Assembly (NCBI RefSeq): GCF_900113015.1
Contig: NZ_FONV01000001.1
Location: forward strand, 741,300-805,299
Direction of reading: 5' to 3'
DNA from: Actinoplanes philippinensis
Lineage (GTDB): Bacteria > Actinomycetota > Actinomycetes > Mycobacteriales > Micromonosporaceae
Length of the DNA: 64,000 bases
The position numbers and the translations under genes were made by a program. The notes under the pieces were generated by a model that had not been told where the DNA came from, made no database searches, and saw only the letters and a list, made by a program, of their open reading frames with translations. Shown one piece after another: positions 48,350-57,259 of this stretch (its first letter is position 1; each line of letters opens with the position of its first letter).

Positions 48350-49225
48350 GTGGGGGTCGCCGCGGTGCAGGCAGAGGACGGCACGGATCGCGGCGCCATC
48401 ACCGGGCGGCACCGCGCCGGGCACCGCTGGTGGCGTCTGGCCGCGGCGGCCGCCGTCGTCGTGGTCGCCGCGGTGACCACGGCGCAGATCGCCGGCGCCG
48501 GCGACCCGGTGGCCGCCCCGGAGCCGGAGCTGCCGCTGTGGACCGGAGCGCCCTGGACGCCGCCGCAGAACCCGCCGGTGTCGATCGCCCCGCTGCCCTC
48601 CCCCGCACCGTCGAAGATCCCGTCGATCCCGGTCGCCGGCCAGGACCCGCCGGCGTCGGCGACCCCGCCCCGCTCCCCCGCCGAGCCGGTGACGCCGACG
48701 GTGTCCGTCACCGCGGCGCCCGTCCCCGCGGTGGTCGACCTGAGCGCCGAGGGCCGCCGGGACTGGGCGCACTGGGGCCTGACCGACGCCACGTCGCTGA
48801 ACCGTCGTCGCGGCGCCGGCGTCATCGAGGACCTGGGCGGCACGCCGCGGGGCCGCTACGACAACAACCCGCAGCGCTACACGTGGACCGGTGGCGGCCC
48901 GACCGGCGCGGTCACCGGCACGCCGACCGGTGTCTACAGCTGCGGGCAGGGCGCGACCATGAGCCTGCGGGCCCCGGCCGGGCCGGCCGTCCGTACGCTG
49001 CGGGTCTACGCCGGAGTGTGGATGGCCGCCGGCCGCCTGACGGTCAGCGTCCCGGGCGCCACCGCCACCCGGACGCTGGAGAACCGCGACGGCATCAGCA
49101 CGAACCGCTTCGAGATCCGCTATCAGGCGGCCGCGGGCTCGACGGTGACCGTCACCTGGGCGGCCACCGCCTCCTACCACCCGACCTGCGGCAACATCGA
49201 CCTTCAGGCCGCCACTCTCGCCTAG
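48350..49225 (+). CDS. Membrane-anchored extracytoplasmic protein of unknown function
   Basis: 291 residues. A membrane anchor at about 28-50 (WWRLAAAAAVVVVAAVTTAQIAG) is followed by a Pro/Ser-rich linker (about 52-125) and a beta-rich domain (about 126-291) that begins DWAHWGLTDATSLNRR and ends YHPTCGNIDLQAATLA. The domain looks like a lectin-like or accessory beta sandwich found in other secreted actinobacterial proteins, with two conserved Cys (SCGQG, PTCGN). GTG 48350 is used; GTG 48365, preceded by a G-run at 8 nt, is an alternative. Function unknown. Confidence 0.75.
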   Translation: MGVAAVQAEDGTDRGAITGRHRAGHRWWRLAAAAAVVVVAAVTTAQIAGAGDPVAAPEPELPLWTGAPWTPPQNPPVSIAPLPSPAPSKIPSIPVAGQDPPASATPPRSPAEPVTPTVSVTAAPVPAVVDLSAEGRRDWAHWGLTDATSLNRRRGAGVIEDLGGTPRGRYDNNPQRYTWTGGGPTGAVTGTPTGVYSCGQGATMSLRAPAGPAVRTLRVYAGVWMAAGRLTVSVPGATATRTLENRDGISTNRFEIRYQAAAGSTVTVTWAATASYHPTCGNIDLQAATLA

Positions 49226-49294
49226 GGTCCCCTTGCCGGGCATGGATACGCTTCGTGGTCACGGGGTTACCGATGACGGTGACGGGAGGATCCG

Positions 49295-50014
49295 ATGACA
49301 CCTCGACCCTGTACCGACGGCACCCTGCGGCATCTGTCCGTCGATCTCGACTTCGGGCCCGGCGAGGACGGCGGCCTGACCGGCTACGCCCTCTGCTCCA
49401 CGCCCGAGCGCAGGGTCTGGACCGAGGACCAGTCGGCCATCTGGATCGGGTACGACATGGGGCTTCGTAAGGACGACACCAACATCGACCGGCTGCCGCC
49501 GTGTGCCGAGTGCCTGCGGGTGGCCGAGCTGCTGGCCGACCCGGAGACGGCGCCGCACGTACAGCTGCAGCTGCGCCCGCCCCGGCCGACGACCGCCGCC
49601 GAGTTCGACGGCGACGGGATCCGCAACGTCCTGATCACCGATGTCTTCACCGGCGCGTTGCCGGGCCGGGCGGCCGCCGTGTATCTGCTGATCTTCACCG
49701 CGGTCCCGGACCGGCCCGGGTTCGGCGAGCTCGTCGAGATCATGGACCTGCCGTGGGACATGGGCGCCATCGTGCGCATGGGCCAGGTCGGCGACTGGGC
49801 GGCGGTGGTGGGGTTCGCGGCGTCCGCCGACGTGCCGGAGCGGGACCGAAGGCTGATCGCCCTGGCCGCGCGCCTCGCCGGTGAGGAACCGGTCGGCCCG
49901 GAGGCCGCCGCCGAGTTCGCCGGCGATCCGGAGGCCGCTCAGCGGGTGACCGACGCGCTCGACGCCGCCACCGGCCGCCGGGAGTACCGGAAGATCAACT
50001 GGCGCAGGCCGTAG
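49295..50014 (+). CDS. Unknown soluble protein, 239 aa
   Basis: No family recognised. No signal peptide; acidic and Ala-rich. The sequence contains CSTPERRVWTEDQSAIWIGYDMGLRKDDTNIDRLPPCAECLRVAELLAD, where Cys-x-x-Cys (PCAEC) may bind a metal, and a second half with LITDVFTGALPGRAAAVYLLIFTAVPDRPGFGELVEIMDLPWDMGA. GGGAGGA lies 6 nt before the ATG, a strong start. Its last 20 nt overlap the end of the oxidoreductase gene on the other strand. Confidence 0.75.
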   Translation: MTPRPCTDGTLRHLSVDLDFGPGEDGGLTGYALCSTPERRVWTEDQSAIWIGYDMGLRKDDTNIDRLPPCAECLRVAELLADPETAPHVQLQLRPPRPTTAAEFDGDGIRNVLITDVFTGALPGRAAAVYLLIFTAVPDRPGFGELVEIMDLPWDMGAIVRMGQVGDWAAVVGFAASADVPERDRRLIALAARLAGEEPVGPEAAAEFAGDPEAAQRVTDALDAATGRREYRKINWRRP

Positions 50015-50846
50015 GCAGGAGCAGCGTCTTCCCGGGCAGGCGGCCGCTCTCCGCCTCCTCGTGGACGGCGGCGAGATCGGCCAGGGGCCGCCGTCCGGCG
50101 ATGTCGATGCGCAGCGCCCCGGCCGCGACCAGGTCCAGCATCGCGGCGAGATCGCCGGTGTCGTTGCGGACGATGAAATGCACCGCCCGGAAGTCCCCGC
50201 GCGGCAGCTGATCGGCGGGGGTGGTCACCGAGACCAGCACACCACCGGGCCGGAGCAGCGCGGTGTGCCGGGGCGCGGCCGGAACCAGATGCAGGACGGC
50301 GTCGACCGGCCCGGCCGGGGTGACGCCGCCCGACCGGGAGACGACGGTGACGTGCGCGCCCGCGTGCCGGGCCAGCTGCGCGGCGAACCGGCCGATCGCA
50401 CCGGTCCCGTTGATCAGCACCCGCTGCCCGGCGGTCACCGCGGCGTGCTCGACGACGGCCTGCCAGGCGGTCAGCCCGGCGATCGGCAGGGCGGCCGCGG
50501 CGGCCAGGTCCACCCCGTCCGGGACGCGGACCAGCACATTCGCCGGGGCGATCGCGAAATCGGCGGCGGCGCCACCGTCGAGACGGCCGATCACCCGGTC
50601 CCCCGCGGCGAGCCCGCCGGTCGCGGTCGCGACGACGGTTCCGGCCACGTCGAGACCCATGGTGTACGGCAGATCGACCGGCACGATCGACCGCAGCAGG
50701 CCACGGCGCAGACCGGCTTCGGACGGGTTGAACGTGGTGGCCGCCACCCGGAGCAGGACCTCGCCGGGACCGGGCACGGGCCGCTCGATCTCGTCGTCGT
50801 GGATCATGGACGGTCCGCCGTACCCATGCATGCGCATCGCTCTCAT
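49995..50846 (-). CDS. NADPH-dependent quinone-reductase-like oxidoreductase (MDR family)
   Basis: 283 residues, medium-chain dehydrogenase/reductase of the zinc-free quinone oxidoreductase type: MRMHGYGGPSMIHDDEIERPVPGPGEVLLRV at the start, GLDVAGTV, and the nucleotide-binding GTGAIGRFAAQLA at 147-159. No zinc-ligand Cys set is present. It would reduce quinones or enones with NADPH. ATG 50846 has TACTGT 7 nt upstream and no Shine-Dalgarno. It is divergent from the AraC-type regulator at 50922, with 75 bp between them. The frame continues upstream, antisense to that regulator, and is not used. Confidence 0.88.
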   Translation of the reverse strand: MRAMRMHGYGGPSMIHDDEIERPVPGPGEVLLRVAATTFNPSEAGLRRGLLRSIVPVDLPYTMGLDVAGTVVATATGGLAAGDRVIGRLDGGAAADFAIAPANVLVRVPDGVDLAAAAALPIAGLTAWQAVVEHAAVTAGQRVLINGTGAIGRFAAQLARHAGAHVTVVSRSGGVTPAGPVDAVLHLVPAAPRHTALLRPGGVLVSVTTPADQLPRGDFRAVHFIVRNDTGDLAAMLDLVAAGALRIDIAGRRPLADLAAVHEEAESGRLPGKTLLLPTACAS

Positions 50847-50921
50847 GACACGCACAGTAAGCGGACCGCCCCGAGACGATGAATGCTTCAGAATCCTGAT
50901 TTCCCATGCGATCGTCCTCGG

Positions 50922-51884
50922 ATGGACGTGCTCAGTGACGTGCTCGCCGTGATGCGGACCGGGCGGCCGCGATCGGCGCTGGTGGCGTGGCAGGCGCCGT
51001 GGGCGCAGGAGTTCGCGCCGGTGCCCGGCTCGGCCGGATTCCACGTGATGCTGCGCGGCTCCGGGGTGCTGCTGCGCGACGGCGCCGAGCCGGTGCGGCT
51101 GGCCGAGGGCGACATCGTGTTCCGTGTCCACGGCGACGGGCACGCGCTCGCCGACGCCGCCGGGACCCGGCCGATCGCGCCGGCCTGCGACCCGGTCACC
51201 GCCGGGGATCCGCCGCGCCGGGCGGGCGCCGGTGACACGGTCACGCTGTGCGGGGCGTACGAGCTGGATCCGGCACTGACGCATCCGCTGATCCGGGACC
51301 TGCCCGACCTGGTCCACATCCGCTCCGGGCGGGAGCCTCGGCTGGCCGCCGTGGTCGATCACCTGGCGGCCGAGCTCACCGAGCCGGGGCCGGGCAGCGA
51401 CGCCCTGGTCCCGGCGCTGCTCGACACGATGCTCGTGCACCTGTTGCGCACCTGCCTGGCCGGTGACCACCCGACCGGCTGGGCGGCAGCCCTGGCCGAC
51501 CCGGTGACCGCCGCCGCGCTGCACGCCATGCACCGCGAGCCGGGCCGGGAGTGGACGGTCGCCGCCCTGGCAGCGGTGGGCGGGCTGTCGAGGGCGCCGT
51601 TCGCCCGCCGGTTCACCACCCTGCTGGGCCGGCCGCCGCTCACCTACCTCACCTGGTGGCGGATGACGGTGGCGGCGGGGCTGCTACGGCGTACCGACAT
51701 GACGGTCGGCGCCGTCGCCGGACAGGTCGGGTACAGCTCCGAGTTCGCCTTCGCAGCCGCGTTCAAGCGCCGTTTCGGGGAGCCGCCGGGTCGTTACCGC
51801 CGGGTCAGGGCCGGGCGGGCGCCGGACCGAGCGGCGCCGGGCCGTCGCCGGCCGAGGCGGGACCCGGCTCCTTCAACTCGATGA
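50922..51884 (+). CDS. AraC-family transcriptional regulator with cupin-like N-domain
   Basis: 320 residues. The N-terminal cupin_6-type sensing domain spans about 5-180 (HVMLRGSGVLLRDGAEPVRLAEGDIVFRVHGDGHAL). The C-terminal AraC DNA-binding domain spans about 200-295 with both helix-turn-helix motifs: WTVAALAAVGGLSRAPFARRFTTLLGRPPLTYLTWWRM and MTVGAVAGQVGYSSEFAFAAAFKRRFGEPPGRYRR. ATG 50922 is chosen; a longer frame lacks homology and reaches into the intergenic region. The adjacent divergent oxidoreductase gene is the likely target, as is common in this subfamily. The last 80 nt overlap the cupin gene on the other strand. Confidence 0.88.
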   Translation: MDVLSDVLAVMRTGRPRSALVAWQAPWAQEFAPVPGSAGFHVMLRGSGVLLRDGAEPVRLAEGDIVFRVHGDGHALADAAGTRPIAPACDPVTAGDPPRRAGAGDTVTLCGAYELDPALTHPLIRDLPDLVHIRSGREPRLAAVVDHLAAELTEPGPGSDALVPALLDTMLVHLLRTCLAGDHPTGWAAALADPVTAAALHAMHREPGREWTVAALAAVGGLSRAPFARRFTTLLGRPPLTYLTWWRMTVAAGLLRRTDMTVGAVAGQVGYSSEFAFAAAFKRRFGEPPGRYRRVRAGRAPDRAAPGRRRPRRDPAPSTR

Positions 51885-52164
51885 AGATGCCGTGGGTGGC
51901 GGTGTCGCCGATGTTCTCCCCGGTGTGCTCCTGGGCGCCGAGCCAGCGGGCCTCGCCGGCGCCGAGGGCCAGCTCGACGCTGTGGCCGCCGGAGGAGACG
52001 CGCCGCCGGAAGGCGCTGAGCGTCACCATCACGCTGTCGGGGTGCCGGTGCGGCCGGGTGCGGTCGCCGGGCTCGTCCCGATACTCCAGGACGCGCACCC
52101 GCTCGTTCTCGAACATCACTCGGTAGAGGCCGGGGTTGGTGACGGCCGGGTCGTCGTGGCTCAT
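51805..52164 (-). CDS. Small cupin-domain protein
   Basis: 119 residues, single cupin barrel: GLYRVMFENERVRVLEYRDEPGDRTRPHRHPDSVMVTLSAFRRRV with the first cupin motif (PHRHPDSVMV) and a second element near TGENIGDTATHGIFIELK. The two His of RPHRHPD and a later His could bind a metal. The exact role is unknown. GGGAGGAG precedes ATG 52164. Its upstream region holds an 18-bp palindrome and the divergent TetR gene; the two genes are probably coregulated. The 3' end overlaps the convergent AraC gene by 80 nt. Confidence 0.85.
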   Translation of the reverse strand: MSHDDPAVTNPGLYRVMFENERVRVLEYRDEPGDRTRPHRHPDSVMVTLSAFRRRVSSGGHSVELALGAGEARWLGAQEHTGENIGDTATHGIFIELKEPGPASAGDGPAPLGPAPARP

Positions 52165-52187
52165 CGTGCGCTCCTCCCGGAGGCTTC

Positions 52188-52211
52188 ATGGGACTGCAGT
52201 CCCATATGGGA
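52188..52211. promoter_or_regulatory. Overlapping palindromes between cupin and TetR genes
   Basis: ATGGGACTGCAGTCCCAT (52188-52205) is a perfect 18-bp palindrome and TCCCATATGGGA (52200-52211) a perfect 12-bp palindrome; they share the TCCCAT half-site. They lie between the divergent starts (52164 and 52230), next to the TACCAT hexamer that precedes the TetR gene. Confidence 0.75.
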
Positions 52212-52229
52212 CCACGGTACCATGATGGG

Positions 52230-52856
52230 ATGCCGATGCCCTATGAGTCGACCGGTCGCACGGCACAGAAGTCACGCACCAGGGAGGCGCTCGTCACCGC
52301 GACCCGCGAGCTGCTCGCGGCCGGGCAGACGCCCAAGGTGGAGGATGCCGCCGAGCGGGCCGGCATCTCGCGGACCACCGCCTACCGCTACTTTCCGAAC
52401 CAGCGCAGCCTTCTGCTGGCCGCCCACCCGGCCATCTCGCCGGACTCGCTGCTGCCCGCCGACGCGCCGGCCGACCCCGGGGCCCGCCTCGACGCGGTGA
52501 TGGCCGCCTTCACCGACTACAACTTCACCTGGGAGCCCCAGCTCCGGGCCTCCCTGCACCTGTCCCTGCAGCCCGGCACGGACCGGCCGGTGCTGCGCCA
52601 GGGCCGGGCCGTCGGCTGGATCGCCGACGCGCTGGAGCCGCTGCGCGAGTCGCACCCGGGGCTCGACATCCGCGCGCTGGCGGTGGCGATCCGGTCCGCC
52701 ACCGGCATCGAGACCCTGATCTGGCTGCTCGACGTGGCCGGTTACACCCGCGAGCAGGCGGCCCGGGTGGTCACGTCGACCGCCCGGGCCCTGCTGACGG
52801 CCGCGCTGACCGGACCGGACCGGTCAGCCGGCCGGGCCGGTCAGGCGATCGACTGA
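52230..52856 (+). CDS. TetR/AcrR-family transcriptional regulator
   Basis: 208 residues. HTH about 15-60: SRTREALVTATRELLAAGQTPKVEDAAERAGISRTTAYRYFPNQRSLLLAAHP. The C-terminal domain (about 75-200) is helical with no specific signature. TACCAT lies exactly 6 nt before ATG 52230 with no Shine-Dalgarno. The upstream overlapping palindromes are the likely autoregulatory operator, also controlling the divergent cupin gene. Its last 16 nt overlap the end of the beta-helix gene. Confidence 0.88.
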   Translation: MPMPYESTGRTAQKSRTREALVTATRELLAAGQTPKVEDAAERAGISRTTAYRYFPNQRSLLLAAHPAISPDSLLPADAPADPGARLDAVMAAFTDYNFTWEPQLRASLHLSLQPGTDRPVLRQGRAVGWIADALEPLRESHPGLDIRALAVAIRSATGIETLIWLLDVAGYTREQAARVVTSTARALLTAALTGPDRSAGRAGQAID

Positions 52857-54208
52857 TAGACGGGGACGAAGCCGAGGCTGGCGCCGGAGGCGGAGAACAC
52901 CTCGATCTTGCTGACCACCTTGCCGGGCGTGGCTGCCGCAACCGCGTTGCCGACACCGAGGCCCTTGGTCGCGAGCAGCCGCCCGCCGACGGTGAACTCG
53001 CCGGCCGCGCTGCGGTAGAGCAGGGCCACCGAGGCCGGCGCCTGGTACGGCGTGCCCGCCACCACCTCGTTTGCCGCCACTGTCACGTCGGTGGCGTCGC
53101 CGATCACGTAGACCGCGGGGAAGGTGGGGTGGGCCTGGGTCGCGTGGTTGCCGACGACCGAGACGTGCGAGCTGCCGACGTTGACCGCGATCAGGCTGGC
53201 GGCACGGGCCGCCGAGGTGTTCGCGAGGCGGTTGCCGACGACGCTGACGTCCCGGGCCCGGACCAGGTTGATCTGGCCCTTGCAGTCGACCACGGTGTTG
53301 CCGCTCACGGTCACGCCGACCGCGACCCGGCTGCCGCCGTCGACCTCGATGCCGCGCAGCTGGCAGCCGGTCACCGTGTTGGCCGAGACGACCAGGTTGG
53401 TGCAGTCCTGGGTGTAGACGCCCGCCTGGCCGCACTCGGTGATCGTGTTGCCGGTGACGGTGGTCCGGTCCGAGCCGGTGAGCACGTTGATGCCGTCGTA
53501 GTAGTCCGACGGGGCGCTCCACACGCCGCCCTTCGCCGCCGCCTCCGCGGTGGACGGCCAGTACATCGCCACGTGGTTGCCGATGATCCGGACGTCGTGC
53601 CCGTTGGTGGAGATGCCGAACCTGGTCCCGACGGCGGTGCAGTTGATGATGGCGATGTCGGTGGAGGCGCCCGGGGTGGTGTCGAAGACGCCGAGGCCGG
53701 TCCACTTGACGCCGTACACCGACACGCCGTTCAGCGTGCCGCGGCTGCTGCGGGCGATGCTGACACCGTTGTACGGCTGCGTGCGCTCGTTGTCGACAAC
53801 GGTCAGCCCGGACACCTCGAACCGCTCGCTGTCGGTGATCTTGAGGACCGCGCTGGCGCCCGGCGTGGTGGCCGCCGCCCCGGTCAGCGTGAGCGTCGCC
53901 CCGTGCCCGCTGATGACCGCGTCGTTGAGCCCGCTGACCAGGATCTCCCGGTTCACCACGTACTCCCCGGGCGGCACCAGCACGCTGTGCACCGGTCGCA
54001 TCGCGGTGGCCGCGTTGATCGCCGCCTGGATCGCCCCGGCGTCGTCGCGCTCCTGGCCCTGCGCGTCGCGGTAGTGGTCGAGGACCGAGACCCAGCCCTT
54101 GCCGCTCGCGGCCGCGGAAGCCGGCCCGGCCGCGACCGCGACCCCACCGGCGACCCCGGCGGCGACCACGCCCGCACGCAGCATGTTCCGCCTGTTGATC
54201 ATCTCCAT
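52841..54208 (-). CDS. Tat-exported right-handed beta-helix protein
   Basis: 455 residues. The N-terminus MINRRNMLRAGVVAAGVAGGVAVAAGPASA is a twin-arginine signal peptide. The mature part starts with a pectate-lyase-superfamily segment (WVSVLDHYRDAQGQERDDAGAIQAAINAAT) and runs into successive parallel beta-helix rungs rich in V-x-G-N and I-x-x-N patterns (VVDNERTQPYNGVSI, VTGNTITECGQAGVYTQDC, VSGNTVVDCKGQINLV). Such proteins are polysaccharide lyases, hydrolases or phage-tail-like carbohydrate binders; no catalytic signature identifies which. GGGGGAG precedes ATG 54208. It follows a conserved gene order with no obvious operon partner. Confidence 0.85.
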   Translation of the reverse strand: MEMINRRNMLRAGVVAAGVAGGVAVAAGPASAAASGKGWVSVLDHYRDAQGQERDDAGAIQAAINAATAMRPVHSVLVPPGEYVVNREILVSGLNDAVISGHGATLTLTGAAATTPGASAVLKITDSERFEVSGLTVVDNERTQPYNGVSIARSSRGTLNGVSVYGVKWTGLGVFDTTPGASTDIAIINCTAVGTRFGISTNGHDVRIIGNHVAMYWPSTAEAAAKGGVWSAPSDYYDGINVLTGSDRTTVTGNTITECGQAGVYTQDCTNLVVSANTVTGCQLRGIEVDGGSRVAVGVTVSGNTVVDCKGQINLVRARDVSVVGNRLANTSAARAASLIAVNVGSSHVSVVGNHATQAHPTFPAVYVIGDATDVTVAANEVVAGTPYQAPASVALLYRSAAGEFTVGGRLLATKGLGVGNAVAAATPGKVVSKIEVFSASGASLGFVPVYQSIA

Positions 54209-54274
54209 GAGACTCCCCCGTCGATCGAAGATCACGGAAACCTACCACCGTGGACCGGCGAGGGAGACCCGGCG

Positions 54275-56011
54275 TCAGGCGATCAGCGGCCCGGTGAAGG
54301 CGGCTGGGACGCTCTCCGGCTCGATCGGCCGGCACAGGTGGTATCCCTGGCCGTAGTCACAGCCCAGCCGGCGCATCGCCACGTGCTGCTCGGCCGTCTC
54401 GACGCCCTCGACGACGGTCCGCAGCTTCAGGGTGCGGGCCAGCTCGACGACGGTCCGGATGACGGCCAGGTCGGCGGTGGTGGGCTCGGCCCGGCTGATG
54501 AACGCACGGTCGATCTTCAATTCGTCGACCGGCAGCCGCTGCAGGTAGGACAGTGACGAGTAGCCGGTGCCGAAGTCGTCGATGGCCAGGCCGACCCCGA
54601 GGTCACGCAGGTCGGTGAGGCAGGCGACGGCGGTCCGCGGATCGCTCATCAGCACCGACTCGGTGAGCTCCAGGGTGACCGCACCGGCCGGCAGCCCGCA
54701 GTCGGCGAGGGTCCGTTCGACGGTGGCGGCGAAATGCGGGTCGACGAGCTCCCGCCCGGACACGTTGACGTTGAGGGTGAGCTCGGGGATGGTCGCCCGC
54801 CACCGCGCCGCCTGCTCGCCGGCGGTCCGGAGCACCCACCGGCCGATGTCGGCGATCATGCCGTTCTCCTCGGCGAGCGGCAGGAACCCGGCGGGCGGCA
54901 CGTTGCCGGTACCCGGCCGCGACCAGCGGATCAGCGCCTCGACGCCGGTGGCCCGCCCGCTGTCGAGCCGGATCAGCGGCTGGTAGAGGAGCCGGAACCG
55001 GCCGGCGGTGAGCGCGTGCTGCAGGTCGGCGGTGAGGGTCAGCCGGGCCAGGGCCTCCGCGTGCATCGCCGGCTCGAAGACGACGACCTTGCCGGGCCCG
55101 TCCTTCTTCGCCCGGTACATCGCGACGTCGGCGTTGCCGAGCAGGTCGTCGGCGTCGAACCCGGCGGTCCCGGTGGCGATGCCGATGCTCGCGCCGATGA
55201 AGACGTCCCGGCCGGCGATCCGGAACGGCCGGCGCAACGCCTCGATGATCCGCCACGCGACCGGGCCGGCGGTGTCCGTGGCGGTGTCGTCGAGCAGCAC
55301 CGCGAACTCGTCGCCGCCGATCCGGGCGCCCGTGTCGGCCGGCCGCAGGCAGTCGCGGAGCCGGGCCGCCACGTGGCCGAGCAGGTCGTCGCCGGCCCGG
55401 TGGCCGAGGCTGTCGTTGACCGCCTTGAACCGGTCCAGGTCGATGAAGAGGACACTGGTCGGCGCGGGCCGGCACAGTTTCTCGGCGAGGATCTCCAGGA
55501 ACAGCACCCGGGTCGGCAGGCCGGTCAGCGAGTCGTGCCGGGCCTCCCGCAGCGACTGCACGAGGGCGAGACGTTCGGCGGACTCGCGCTCACGCTCCTC
55601 ACGCAACCGGCGTTCCGCGGTGAGCAGGGCGATGTTCGACAGGGCCAGGCCCAGCGTCTGCGCCATGGCCTGCAGCAACTGCCGTTCCTCCGGGTCGAGC
55701 GGGTCCCCGGCACGGGCCACCATCAGCGATCCGCGCGGCTCGGCGCCGAACCGGGCCGACCAGATGTTGAGGTCATCGAGCCCGGGCAGCGACAGCAGGG
55801 CCTCCGGAGCCGCCGGCAGGGCCTCGTCGAGCAGGTCCCGGTCGACGCCGCGGGCCACCTCGACCCGGTCGCCGCGCAGGACCGCCCCGACCTCCGCCTC
55901 CAGCACCTCAGCGGCCCGTTCCACGGCGAGCGTGATCGCGGCGCGCTCGTCCCGGGACTCGCAGACCGCGGCGAAGAACTCGGTGAGCTGATGCGTTGAC
56001 CAGTGGTTCAC
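54275..56011 (-). CDS. GAF-GGDEF-EAL protein (c-di-GMP turnover)
   Basis: 578 residues: GAF-like N-domain (about 10-140), coiled segment, GGDEF (about 150-305; the motif IGGDEFAV at 231-238) and EAL (about 325-565). The EAL signature is complete: EAL at 358-360 (GVEALIRW), NVNVSGREL, ELTESVLMSD, IDDFGTGYSSLSYL, LKIDRAFI and VVEGVET. Both domains keep their catalytic residues, so the protein may make or break c-di-GMP; the EAL usually dominates. GTG 56011 follows AAGGGGG. The upstream FIST gene on the same strand ends 11 nt before, so the two form an operon: a FIST sensor plus a c-di-GMP enzyme. Confidence 0.93.
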   Translation of the reverse strand: MNHWSTHQLTEFFAAVCESRDERAAITLAVERAAEVLEAEVGAVLRGDRVEVARGVDRDLLDEALPAAPEALLSLPGLDDLNIWSARFGAEPRGSLMVARAGDPLDPEERQLLQAMAQTLGLALSNIALLTAERRLREERERESAERLALVQSLREARHDSLTGLPTRVLFLEILAEKLCRPAPTSVLFIDLDRFKAVNDSLGHRAGDDLLGHVAARLRDCLRPADTGARIGGDEFAVLLDDTATDTAGPVAWRIIEALRRPFRIAGRDVFIGASIGIATGTAGFDADDLLGNADVAMYRAKKDGPGKVVVFEPAMHAEALARLTLTADLQHALTAGRFRLLYQPLIRLDSGRATGVEALIRWSRPGTGNVPPAGFLPLAEENGMIADIGRWVLRTAGEQAARWRATIPELTLNVNVSGRELVDPHFAATVERTLADCGLPAGAVTLELTESVLMSDPRTAVACLTDLRDLGVGLAIDDFGTGYSSLSYLQRLPVDELKIDRAFISRAEPTTADLAVIRTVVELARTLKLRTVVEGVETAEQHVAMRRLGCDYGQGYHLCRPIEPESVPAAFTGPLIA

Positions 56012-56022
56012 GTCGACCCCCT

Positions 56023-57210
56023 TCAGGACAGCGCGAGCGTGACCACGGTGAAATGGTGCATCCCCAGCGCGCCGCGGACCCGGGCGATCTCGCCGGTGCT
56101 GTAGAAGCCGCCGAACGGCACGTCCGGCATCGCCTTGACGAGGCCGGCGTTCTCCGCGGCCACACCGTCCTCGCCGATGGTCACCCGCCGGGCCGCACAG
56201 TCGAAGACGAGCGCCCCGAGCGCCGGACGGCCGGCGAGCGCCTGCACGGCCCGGTCGCCGGACTGCCCGGCCGCGTCGGTGAGCGAGCCGGGGTCGCTCT
56301 CCATCAGCCAGACCAGGCCGCCCTGCGGAACGTCGGCCAGGCAGAACAGCGACCGGTCGGCCCGATCCCCGTCGTGGATGACCCGGATGTCCTCGCCGCT
56401 GCGCCGGGACAGACCGAGCGGATGCAGGAACGCCGCGTGCCGGAACGCCTCGGTGTCGTCGAGGATCGACTCGTCGAGGCCGAGCCGCCGCAGGAAGACG
56501 TCCAGGGCCGGTTCGCCGTCCAGCTCGTGGACGCGGCCCTCCCGGCTGCTGGTCACGATCATCGCGTCGCCCCGCTTGCGCCAGCCGTGCGCGACGCCGA
56601 CACCGAGCGGCACGTCCGAGCCGATGGCGACGCCGACGACCGCGTCGGAGAGGATCTCGACGCCGTCCCGGCCGCCGTGGAACTGGTAGGTGCGCACGTA
56701 GGTGAGGTGGTCGCCGGCGCAGCCGCCGACGAGCGGCACGACGGCGCCGGCCACCGAGAAGGCGCCGCGCACGACCTCGTGCTGGTTGCCGGTCAGCCCG
56801 TCGCAGAGCATCAGCAGCGCGCGGTGCGGCTGGTCGACGGCGCCGAGGCAGCTCGCGGCCTCCACCCCGGCGTCACGCAGGCGGTCCGAGACGTTTCTCG
56901 AGACATGCGTGCGTACGGTGAACCCGTCCCCGCCCCATGCGGTGACCGACACCCCGTCCCGGCTGACCGTACCGCCGCCGAGCTGCCCCGACGTCGTGCA
57001 GCCGACGATCACCGTGTCGGTGCCGGCCCGTTCCCGGATGCCGTCGAACAGCTCCGGCACGTGATAGCCGACGGAACAGAACACGAACACCACAGCGGGG
57101 GTACGCCCGTCGAGCGCCGCGGCGGCCGCCTCGGCTCCGGCCGCGGCCGGGTCGGCCAGGGTGCTGTGTCCCGAGCCGAACCAGCGGCTGTCCAGGTCAA
57201 CGCGATCCAT
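56023..57210 (-). CDS. FIST-domain sensory protein
   Basis: 395 residues with the FIST N-terminal (about 30-215) and FIST C-terminal (about 225-365) domains. Recognisable segments are VVFVFCSVGYHVPELFDGIRE, VIVGCTTSGQLGGG, GVAIGSDVPLGVGVAHGWRKRG and CAGDHLTYVRTYQFHGG. FIST proteins are thought to bind small ligands such as amino acids and signal to partner domains, often EAL, GGDEF or methyl-accepting proteins. ATG 57210 is taken; GTG 57228 is an alternative. It is upstream of, and 11 nt from, the GAF-GGDEF-EAL gene, so it probably feeds a signal into that enzyme. No membrane segments. Confidence 0.9.
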   Translation of the reverse strand: MDRVDLDSRWFGSGHSTLADPAAAGAEAAAAALDGRTPAVVFVFCSVGYHVPELFDGIRERAGTDTVIVGCTTSGQLGGGTVSRDGVSVTAWGGDGFTVRTHVSRNVSDRLRDAGVEAASCLGAVDQPHRALLMLCDGLTGNQHEVVRGAFSVAGAVVPLVGGCAGDHLTYVRTYQFHGGRDGVEILSDAVVGVAIGSDVPLGVGVAHGWRKRGDAMIVTSSREGRVHELDGEPALDVFLRRLGLDESILDDTEAFRHAAFLHPLGLSRRSGEDIRVIHDGDRADRSLFCLADVPQGGLVWLMESDPGSLTDAAGQSGDRAVQALAGRPALGALVFDCAARRVTIGEDGVAAENAGLVKAMPDVPFGGFYSTGEIARVRGALGMHHFTVVTLALS

Positions 57211-57259
57211 GCCGCGAGGAATCGGCACCCCGGGGCCGGACCTGAGACAGCTGGAAAGG

